Assembly: GCA_001460835.1 (NCBI GenBank)
Contig: CYKH01001881.1
Coordinates: 1-30,371 of the forward strand
Length of the DNA: 30,371 nt
From: Bodo saltans
Lineage: Eukaryota; Euglenozoa; Kinetoplastea; Eubodonida; Bodonidae
Reading direction: 5' to 3'
The notes under the pieces are model-generated. The model made no database searches and was not told where the DNA came from. It saw nothing but the letters and a program-made list of their open reading frames with translations. The position numbers and the translations under genes were made by a program. Below are positions 1 through 7,700 of this stretch, piece after piece. The stretch's first letter is position 1. Each line of letters begins with the position of its first letter.

Positions 1-197
1 GCACTCCGTTTGTGGAGTACAACGCCGCAACGCATGAAGGGGACGGAAAGGACAAGCACTACCTGTCGCTGGTTCGCAAAGTGATGGCCAAGTTTCATGT
101 GGACAAAGTCACCAATGAGTCTCGTAAGGTGCAGCTCCTGTACCACGAGATCACGCTGGTTCTCACCCACTACATCACTGTTGGGAAAGGAGTGTAA
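1..197 (+). CDS. 3' end of an unidentified gene, possible J-like domain (partial)
   Basis: The frame is open from the window edge (first full codon at base 3) to the TAA ending at 197, giving about 64 C-terminal residues; the start is outside the window. The piece is charged and predicted helical: a helix containing YLSLVRKVMAKF, then HVDKV, then a second helix around LLYHEITLVLTHYI. That is the helix II, loop, helix III order of a DnaJ J-domain, with HPD changed to HVD. With the proline missing and only a tail visible, J-like is a weak inference and the function is unknown. It is on the same strand as every other gene here. The only upstream-looking start in this frame is a GTG, which is not a plausible eukaryotic start. 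Confidence 0.6.
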   Translation, partial: TPFVEYNAATHEGDGKDKHYLSLVRKVMAKFHVDKVTNESRKVQLLYHEITLVLTHYITVGKGV

Positions 198-499
198 GTA
201 GGTCCCTCTTGGCTCCATCGTTGTTGCAGATTATTTTTTGTAGTAGAAATGCACTGAACAAAAACACTTTTTTTTGCCGGTTGCGTTCAAGCACCAGCAG
301 AAATTCTGATAAACCTGAAAAAGAGAAACAAAAATACTACCCTGCGATACGCATCAACAGGGCCCTGAACAACCGGATCGTTTGTAGGATCGCCTCAACA
401 ACAAACAAAGAACGAAGCACCTTTGCAATCACTTCAATGTCAAAAGAAAACAAATGGACAAAACAAACCTGTGGGAAATTGATCCTTCAAAGGAAAATT
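198..499. other. Intergenic spacer
   Basis: About 300 bases of A-rich, T-rich and mixed sequence between the first stop codon and the inverted-repeat element. An open stretch of 143 codons lies across it, but it is low in information, begins with TTG and runs into the repeat, so I do not call it a gene. No similarity to the receptor family is visible here, so the 5' part of the fragment at 1150-1569 is not simply displaced to the left of the element. Confidence 0.6.
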
Positions 500-1150
500 G
501 GGCATAATCCGATCGGGTATATACCATATATAGAGTTTTACCTCATATATATATCCTCGATCGGCATTTTCAGAATTGCCGAACGGGTATATAGAGTTGC
601 AACTCTACTCAACTCTACCAAACTCTATATACCCAATTGAGACCCTCATCTACCCAACATTTTTTAAAGAAAATTGCACGGATCAAAAAAAAAAAAATTG
701 TGAAATAAAAAGTCACGCTTCTCGAACGACGCGGAGCGATGATTCCGCTATTGGGCTTCGGAGTAGTGAGCTGTCGTGAAGGTGAGTCGATTGAGTCCAG
801 AGCAAATTAGCGTCTGTTGCATTGCTGAGAGTAACAAACCCCTTTGAACATATGCCGATAATGCAAAGATTGTTGTCTTTTCTTTCCCACCTCACGACCA
901 AAACAATCCAAAAAAAAAAACTGTTGAAAATGCATTCATACATTTCTGGAAAATCATTTTTTTTTCTTTTTCCTTTTTCTCTCAGGTAGCACCAGATTTT
1001 CTCTCATATATATATACCCAACCGGCATTTCCGGATTTGCCGATTTGGTATATAGAGTTGTAACTCTACTAAACTCTATATATCCGTTCGGACCCCACCC
1101 CCCACTCTATATACCCAATCGGAAAATATATACCCGATCGGATATAGCCC
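500..1150. repeat. MITE-like element with terminal inverted repeats and internal hairpins
   Basis: The left end, 500-523, begins GGGC and contains ATCCGATCGGGTATATA. The right end, 1127-1150, is its near-perfect reverse complement: 21 of 24 positions match and it ends GCCC. Inside are two direct copies of a ~100 base module, 542-646 and 1003-1096. Each carries a CGGCATTT...TTGCCG near-palindrome followed by a stem starting GGTATATAGAGTT and closed by AACTCTATATA. In the first copy the stem is 14/14 (585-598 with 621-634). Between the modules are ~355 bases with A and T runs and no convincing gene. No target-site duplication is obvious. The resemblance to miniature inverted-repeat transposons is inference. 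The right boundary is exactly where similarity of the next feature to the receptor family begins. Confidence 0.6.
585..634. repeat. Perfect 14-bp inverted repeat (hairpin) in module A
   Basis: The arms GGGTATATAGAGTT (585-598) and AACTCTATATACCC (621-634) are exact reverse complements separated by 22 bases made of CAACTCTAC-type repeats. The equivalent in module B is 1047-1059 with 1072-1085, with one extra base in the stem. Confidence 0.8.
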
Positions 1151-1569
1151 ATGTTCTCTCTGCACTTACCGTCGTATTGAAAGCCCTTCGAGACGTTCCT
1201 ACCGGACTGTCTTTTGGAATTTCTTCATCGGTGTCGGTATGCGGGTTTATGGGACCTGCTGCTTGTAAGGTGTTTACAGTAGTGTCCACAAATGTCCCCC
1301 ATGCATCCATCATGGCGAGGCTGGTGCCCGAGTTTCATAACGTCCTTGGGAACTTGCGTGTCCTCCTGACGTGGCGAGCAACAGAAGTTGCGAGGCTCGA
1401 GCAGCGAACATTGTTTCGAAAACTTCCAGTTGCTCTAGGAATGCTTGATGAAGGTGCAGTGTACTGTGATTTCAAACCAATCGTGGAGATCCTCCTGCAG
1501 GGGGAAGAGGTGAATGCTCCTCCCTACGGATTTGGTGTCGTACCAATGGCACCTCGACCAAGGCAATGA
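1150..1569 (+). pseudogene. C-terminal fragment of a cyclase-like receptor (copy 1)
   Basis: From the histidine codon at 1150 to the TGA ending at 1569 the translation closely follows the last ~140 residues of the intact paralogue at 1985-4351. Shared stretches include HVLSAL, the GPAACKVFTVVSTNVPHA block, MARLVP, LLTWRA and a C-terminal PPY segment. It covers only the second half of the class III cyclase-like domain. Everything N-terminal is absent: signal anchor, ectodomain, second membrane span and first half of the cyclase-like domain. The frame upstream of 1150 is repeat sequence and its apparent start is a GTG. The remaining frame has no stop, so the truncation may be fairly recent. I regard it as a 5'-truncated pseudogene. 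Confidence 0.85.
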
Positions 1570-1984
1570 CAACTGTTTTGCCTTCTTGTTGTGATGGGGT
1601 TTTTTTTGTTGTTGTTGTTCTTGGACGTGGATAGTGTAATATTAGATGAATTGGGCTTTCCTGCTCGTTCAGAAGCATTCTTTCACGTGATCATTATTTA
1701 CTGTCATTCACTTAACGATTTTTTTTGCTATCCCTTCACCTTTGAGCCGCCCGCTGCCCCTTCAGTGAAATATGTCTGCAAATGATTTTGCTTGATGTAA
1801 TTGACCAGCGAAAAACAAAGTCGCCACAACTTTTTATGCGTATCGCAAGCTAGCACGCGAAAAAAAAACGTTGCTTCGCCGTACGATCGTATTTCCCTTT
1901 GCATTAACTATCTCTTCTTTTTCTTCGCATTTTTTTGTCGCGCAACACATCACTAGTGACGACGGCGTCGCTTCCGGTTCAAGG
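1570..1984. other. Intergenic spacer with trans-splicing signals
   Basis: This 415-base spacer separates receptor copy 1 from receptor copy 2. It holds T-rich stretches (for example around 1596-1620 and 1719-1740) and, at its 3' end, a polypyrimidine tract and AG serving the next gene. No gene is supported. Confidence 0.6.
1909..1956 (+). promoter_or_regulatory. Putative spliced-leader acceptor for receptor copy 2
   Basis: A pyrimidine-rich tract at 1909-1937 is followed by the first downstream AG at 1955-1956, 28 bases before the ATG at 1985. This matches the kinetoplastid acceptor layout and supports the ATG chosen. Confidence 0.45.
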
Positions 1985-4351
1985 ATGCGGATTTCTATCA
2001 AAACCTTCGTTGCTCTCCTTCTCGTGGTTGTGTCACTTATCGCCCTAGTACTATCTAGCGTGCCCACGATTGACCAAGTCCATGACAACGCAATGAACTT
2101 TGTCCTCCAAGCTGCCGAAGGGTCAGCGGACCAAGCCCAGTACGTTTTAGCCGCACAGCTCTTAAAGCTGCGTAAATTTGGTGACGTGTTGTACAAAGCC
2201 GCGCAAAATCCCGATATCATCAGTGGTCTTCAGCCGTGGCATCTCGTCAGCTGGGCAGGCCCTACAGTCTCTGCAAACGACTTTGGTGTCACACTCTTCC
2301 GCCAAGATGACCGTGGATTCGTCCTGACCGCTTACAATACAGTTTATGGAATCACACGACCAGGGTACATTTTTCTTACCAATCTATCAAACCCCGGTGT
2401 CAGCATTACCACCGGATTCTTTTCGCCGAACTCTCCCTACATTCCGGGAAATATTACGTCCCCTTGGACAGTGTCCAACAGTTCCGTACGTTTTAGCATA
2501 GAGCCAGTGGGTCTTGCGTTAACGCAACCAAATCGAAGTTTGTCCATGCAGTGGGTGGGCCTTACGGCACTTCAAACGACCCCTACGACGGTTCTGTCAC
2601 TTCTTACCTACGGGGGCCCGATTCACGTCGACCGGGACGCATCTAATCGGCAGTATCTGTTGACGAGCATGCGAGGCACTGCCCTTTCCAACTACCTAAA
2701 AGCCATGCCGATAAGCCAGAGCGGATCTCTTGTGTTGTTTGATCTTGTGACTCGATCGTTCGTTGCAGGGAGTGTGAGCGACATTGGCGCGTCCATTGTG
2801 AATAACGGTACAACGCCCAGACTCACCCCATTAAGCAGCGTGCGCGATCCGCGAGTGGCGTCCATTGTTCATGCCTCCTTCGCCGCAACCGACGCACAGT
2901 GGGGAAACACTCCTCTCACAAACACTGGGCTCTATGCACTCGTAACGTGTGTCACGCCCTGTACGTTCGTCTACTGGCCACACGACAACACACTGCGGCA
3001 AGGGCAATTTTGGTCAAGGTTCAATTTAGATGTCCTGGTGCATTCCTTTGTCGCGGTGCGCGTTGTGGATGTGAACGATGGTGCCACCCATTCCTCCTCC
3101 TCCACAACTGCAATGGTCATGAACCTCCGACTCATGGTGACCGTTCCCTCTGACGATATTGTGCAAGAGTACATCAATGGCGTCCAAGACAGCTTGCTGA
3201 TATCGTTTGTTGTCATCTGCGGCCTTTGCATCCTCACCACCATTGTCGCCCATTTTGTCTTTGCAGCGTTGTCGTACATGGAGCAGGACATTTTGGGGCT
3301 TGCGTGGGTGTTTTTATTCTCCCCGATGGAATCACATGTTCGTCCTCACCTCGACGGAGAAAAACAACAAAGCGGTGACGTCAACCTAGCGATGATGTCT
3401 GTATTTAAAGAATACAGTCGGATTTGGAGTGCCCTCAAGGCGCTTTCACGAGCCCTGTACACATTGCGTGCATTCTCGCCCGCTGTTGTAACGACCCCTG
3501 CTGTGAGTCATTCCGCGACAACAGTATCCAATAAAGAAGTGTCTACCATCGGTGCTGGTGTTTCTAGGGGTGCTGTGTCGCCCAGTGAGTCATCGTCGTT
3601 GCGGGGTTCTATCTCCTCGCCCCAAGCGATAGCCATCGACGGGTCACAGTCGCCAAAGTTCATTGAAGTCCCTTACAGCTTGAATCGCAATGCCAACATT
3701 GAATCCTCAGGGCTGTGGCATGTGCCCGTGACGTCTATGTTCGTCGTCATGGATCCGTTTATGTTTGACCCGCAGACTGAGGACCCAATGGCCATCCACA
3801 CAAACCACAAAGTCATATTAGAAGCATTCCAGAAGTTCGTCGGCCAAGTCCCTGGCGCTTCCATCGATCAGTTTTATGGAAATCGGATTCTCATCCATCT
3901 GAACGCGTCCGGACGGGCGCACAAGCACGTGCTATCGGCGCTAAGCATTGCGTTGAAGACATTGCGTGTGGTGCCGCAAGGTGTTTCTGTTGGAGTATCT
4001 TCATCAGTGTCGCTTTGTGGGTACATGGGACCAGCAGCATGTAAAGTGTTTACCGTTGTGTCTACGAATGTCCCTCATGCGGCAGTGATGGCCCGACTTG
4101 TCCCTCAGTTGAAGACTTTGGGCGACCTCAGAATGCTGTTGACGTGGCGAGCGGTGGAGGCAGCGCAACAAGAGCAGCGAACACCATCGCGAAAACTTTG
4201 TGGGAGCGCCGCTATTGACCCGGTAGCGCTCAGCTGTGGCTTTAGGCCAATTGTAAAGGTTGGACTTTCGGGAGAGCAACCGTCCCTTCCACCCTATGCG
4301 TTTACGCTAGTAGTCCCCGCCCTGCCAAAGAACTTGAGCGACAATATCTGA
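1985..4351 (+). CDS. Two-pass membrane receptor with Cache-like ectodomain and class III cyclase-like domain (copy 2, intact)
   Basis: A 788-residue protein. The start is the ATG at 1985; the open frame extends to a TTG at 1871, but residues MRISIKTFVALLL align with the ATG-initiated N-termini of copies 4 and 5. There is a signal-anchor span at residues ~5-25, then an ectodomain of ~375 residues with several N-glycosylation sequons. Its second half contains a GTALSNYL...SGSLVLFDLVTRSFVAGSV stretch reminiscent of Cache sensor domains (inference). A second membrane span lies at 403-429, then a conserved linker ending LYTLRAFSP, then a Ser-rich insert. Residues ~580-788 follow the class III adenylate/guanylate cyclase layout. 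The canonical first metal-binding Asp appears replaced, the second is Asn (GN633 instead of GD), and the Asn-x3-Arg pair is not recognisable. It may be a non-catalytic cyclase homologue. It is the only intact family member in the window. Confidence 0.85.
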   Translation: MRISIKTFVALLLVVVSLIALVLSSVPTIDQVHDNAMNFVLQAAEGSADQAQYVLAAQLLKLRKFGDVLYKAAQNPDIISGLQPWHLVSWAGPTVSANDFGVTLFRQDDRGFVLTAYNTVYGITRPGYIFLTNLSNPGVSITTGFFSPNSPYIPGNITSPWTVSNSSVRFSIEPVGLALTQPNRSLSMQWVGLTALQTTPTTVLSLLTYGGPIHVDRDASNRQYLLTSMRGTALSNYLKAMPISQSGSLVLFDLVTRSFVAGSVSDIGASIVNNGTTPRLTPLSSVRDPRVASIVHASFAATDAQWGNTPLTNTGLYALVTCVTPCTFVYWPHDNTLRQGQFWSRFNLDVLVHSFVAVRVVDVNDGATHSSSSTTAMVMNLRLMVTVPSDDIVQEYINGVQDSLLISFVVICGLCILTTIVAHFVFAALSYMEQDILGLAWVFLFSPMESHVRPHLDGEKQQSGDVNLAMMSVFKEYSRIWSALKALSRALYTLRAFSPAVVTTPAVSHSATTVSNKEVSTIGAGVSRGAVSPSESSSLRGSISSPQAIAIDGSQSPKFIEVPYSLNRNANIESSGLWHVPVTSMFVVMDPFMFDPQTEDPMAIHTNHKVILEAFQKFVGQVPGASIDQFYGNRILIHLNASGRAHKHVLSALSIALKTLRVVPQGVSVGVSSSVSLCGYMGPAACKVFTVVSTNVPHAAVMARLVPQLKTLGDLRMLLTWRAVEAAQQEQRTPSRKLCGSAAIDPVALSCGFRPIVKVGLSGEQPSLPPYAFTLVVPALPKNLSDNI

Positions 4352-4799
4352 TGCTCGCGCTTTTTTTGTGTGTTTGTTTGTTTGTGTTTTTGTGTTTTGC
4401 GTGACTCTTTCAACCCAAAAGTTTCATCCGTCTCGCCTACGATGACATATCACATATCATGTGGCCGTTCTTCCTTTACTCCCAACTCAAAAGTTGTGGA
4501 TGCTGTACATCTTACGCAACTGCCTCTACATCGCCCACTTTTTTTTTCTCCCAGACTATCTTTTTCCCCTCGTGTGTGTGGCAGAACACCGCAGCCCTCT
4601 CTTACTTCATTCAATCGCCCAAGTTCTCCTTATTTCAGCAAAACATGTTGTGATTGCTTCTGTGTAATGTGCTTTGCCATGTGCGGCTGATCACTTACGC
4701 GATGATGGTGGTCTCTACGTTTGCGTTCTTGTTCTTGTTAATCTCTAAAATTCAATGACACAGAAACAATAAAGAGTTGTTGGAATTGTTTTTAATACG
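4352..4799. other. Intergenic spacer
   Basis: A T-rich spacer of 448 bases. Several short overlapping open frames fall in it because T- and C-rich sequence avoids stops; they share no pattern and I do not call them. The 3' end carries the acceptor signal for the next gene. Confidence 0.6.
4721..4763 (+). promoter_or_regulatory. Putative spliced-leader acceptor for the pseudokinase gene
   Basis: A pyrimidine-rich run at ~4721-4747 (TTCTTGTTCTTGTT) is followed by the CAG ending at 4763, 36 bases upstream of the ATG at 4800. The only ATG between tract and start (4754) lies before this AG and would be removed by splicing there. Confidence 0.4.
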
Positions 4800-7700
4800 A
4801 TGGACGAACCACGCACCGAAAGGCGAACCGTTGATCTTGATCGTCCGCCGCTTCGACCAGAACTTCAACTTGATACCAAACCAACGGTGGCAACTAGCCT
4901 GACAAACAGGTTACGTGAGAAGGCGCCAGCGGCATTGGATGGAACGTCTCCTCCTTCACTTAGTTATCATGAAGGGGGTCACCATGTCTGGTCGCCTCAG
5001 CCCTCCAGCTCTAATTTAGTTAGTCCTCAAATACCACCGCCGATGTTCCGCGATGGCACGTTTGCGTACGTGGATGATGCAATGACGCCGTTAGCAGCAG
5101 GGCAGTCTACCACCACACCGTTGACGGCGTTTGCTGCAACAGCTCATCCTACGCCAGTCGGACATAGCCAGCAGCCCACTACACACTCAACCACACAGTA
5201 TCCCGATGCTGTTCTTCGACTCTCATCACTTAGTGTGACTCACGCAGACGGTACCAGCACACGCCCCACGACCGCTGCTCCGATGTACGCGTCTGCTCGT
5301 GGCCTCATCGCGGAGTTCGACGAGGAGGTTTCATACGGCGGTGGCCATCCAGCAGGAGGACAAGACGAAGACTACGATGATGACGATGATTCATGGATTC
5401 GGCGCCAAGCAACTGAACCAACCCCAGGACCACATCTCATCCCAACTTCCATCCTACACCGCGTCAGTGGTCAAGAGACTAACGTTTATGGAAGTGGAGA
5501 TCAGCGAATCCCCTTAGCACAAGATGCATTCCAAACACCAACCACGCCAAGTCCTCAGCGCCCCTTGTTTCCACTCTCCACCGATGAGGATACGTTTCGC
5601 CCAGCCACACGGCTCTACACTGCAGAACACACCGTCTCCGGATTATGTACCCCAGTTCAGCCTGGAACGCCAACAAGACAGCAACACACACCGGACAAGG
5701 CGGACTTGTCGAGTCCCACCGCACGATTTCCCTCAGATTTCCCCTCAACAAGTGCATCCAGCCCTCCACCACCGACGCCAATGAAAGCCCGAGGAAGTGG
5801 TGGTGGCCTCTCTCGCATGACGACCCCTCAGCCGTACGGCGCTTGTTTTACGTCCACGACGCCCTCCCGTGCTGCGTCCATGCCGCTGCTCAACCGTCAG
5901 GCGTCCCCGGGAGCTGGTTGTGGAGGTCTATCTCCACAGAACCACCTTACTGTCAACGTCAACCCATTTTCTCAAATTCAAGGACAAATCCAAGAGCTGC
6001 ACATCACACCAACCCCAGTCTCGAAGCCTACTGGCGTTTGCGACTGCAGCATCGATGACGATGCAGAGAACATCGGAGACGAGGAGTTGATGAGCCCGTT
6101 GATGAATGACGCAGCCCTCTCCGCTGCTGCTCGCTCAAGTTCACCAGGCGGCGGCCTACTGTCCCACACTCGGGTTGCGGTTCGCAGCCAAGCATCTCGC
6201 ACGTCATCTTCTAGCGCAATGCAACACCAGACGAGCGCCATGTTAATGTGCCCCCCTATTCATTCCCCAACGTCTGGAGGTTCAGGCATGGCTCAGTTCC
6301 CGTCCATGCTATCGTACGTGGGATCAGCAGAGCGCACTCCACGGACTAGCACACGATTGGGACACAGTCGTGCAGTTTCAATGGACATGGGGTCTTTTAG
6401 CCACCAAGGAGGAGGCCTTACAGTGCCCGCACTTGAGCATTCACCGAGCTTGGTAGGCGCAGGTGTTCCGTTTGCTCGTGCACCTCCTAAACTTACCACG
6501 ATGCACCCGTTGTTGGGATCGCCTGATACTCTGGAGGCGACAATGGAAGGACCCCGAGGTCCCCTTGAAGGCCAATCTGGAAATAGTAATGCTGCAAGGA
6601 CATACCACCACAACTACGCAACACACACAGCGGGCAGCCTTCATCAACCATCATTCATGTCCTCTCCTCCGTTCGCCCCACGCGATGAAGATCCACAGAG
6701 CAGTTGCGCTCCTCCTCTTGGCTCACCTACCACTGATCCCCCGGAGTATTACGACGTCATGCAGAGGCTTGACTTCCAATCAGAGGACAGCGACAACGAC
6801 CACGCACAACAAAGGAGCGCCACGAGGAAAATTCATCAATCCGCTAACGGTTCGCGTGAATGCTCATCGTCGCTTCCCGCAGCACTGCGGAGCGATGTAG
6901 AGGACCTCAGCCTGCACAGTAGCACTCGCAGGCCGTATGAACGCAGCACATTACTTGACACGTCTGATGAGATGTCGCCGGTCTCGCCGTGTCCTCCCAG
7001 TCAGGTTTTCCCCCATGCAAACAACGAGCTACTCACTTTTCCGCCACGTGCAACGGAATCGCATGTGCTGTATGAAAACTTCACAACTCAACCTCGCTTT
7101 CCGTTACCAGTTTCTGCAGCCGTGGATCAGTTTTCCCCACGCTTCAGTCATCAGTTGTCCTCACGCTCGTCAGCGAACCAGTTGCGCAGCACGTCATCCA
7201 CAACAGTCAACGATGACTGCATGACGGTTGGGTGCGGAACGTCGGTGGGTGGGCTTCACGACGAGGATGACGATGATGATCGCCTCGATGAGGAGCAGCA
7301 GCAGCATCAGCGACGCTACTCCGACGTCTCTCCTCCACGGTACTACGCAGAGCGTCGGTTAAGCGGTGATGAAGGAGGAGCGATGCCAACCGAACCACCG
7401 TTTCTTCTGGCTGACCGATACGATGACGACGATGAAAAGAAACGGTTCATGTTTGCACACGAGGACCCACGGCACAATGACGGGAGCAAATGTCTCGTGC
7501 CCCTCCACATCGACGTGAACGGTGTCGTGTGGTTGGCGACCCGCACCATCGACGGTCAGCATTACGCAGTGAAGGAAGTGCCACTTGTCACCGTCTCAGT
7601 CGGTGAAGTCGGCGACGAGTCGACTGCCCTGGCGTCGCCACACGCGCAGTACCTCGATGTGGAGTTAGAGTGCCTGACCATCAGCACCGCACATGCGACA

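Noticed and set aside
194-235. GTAAGT right at the first stop codon and a TTGTTGCAG downstream, resembling a cis-intron
   Set aside because: Cis-introns are very rare in kinetoplastids, the interval is tiny, and no clear coding sequence resumes after it.
209-779. Two overlapping open frames (209-640 and 576-779)
   Set aside because: They run through spacer and the hairpin repeat, their translations are repeat-derived (for example NGYIELQLYSTLP), and there is no paralogue or domain.
735-830. Possible C/D-box snoRNA (GATGATT near 738, CTGA near 825)
   Set aside because: The C-box match is poor, there is no terminal stem and no guide region I could support.
4370-4690. Cluster of small open frames in the spacer after the intact receptor
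   Set aside because: Three frames are open at once because the sequence is T/C-rich; none shows conserved features.
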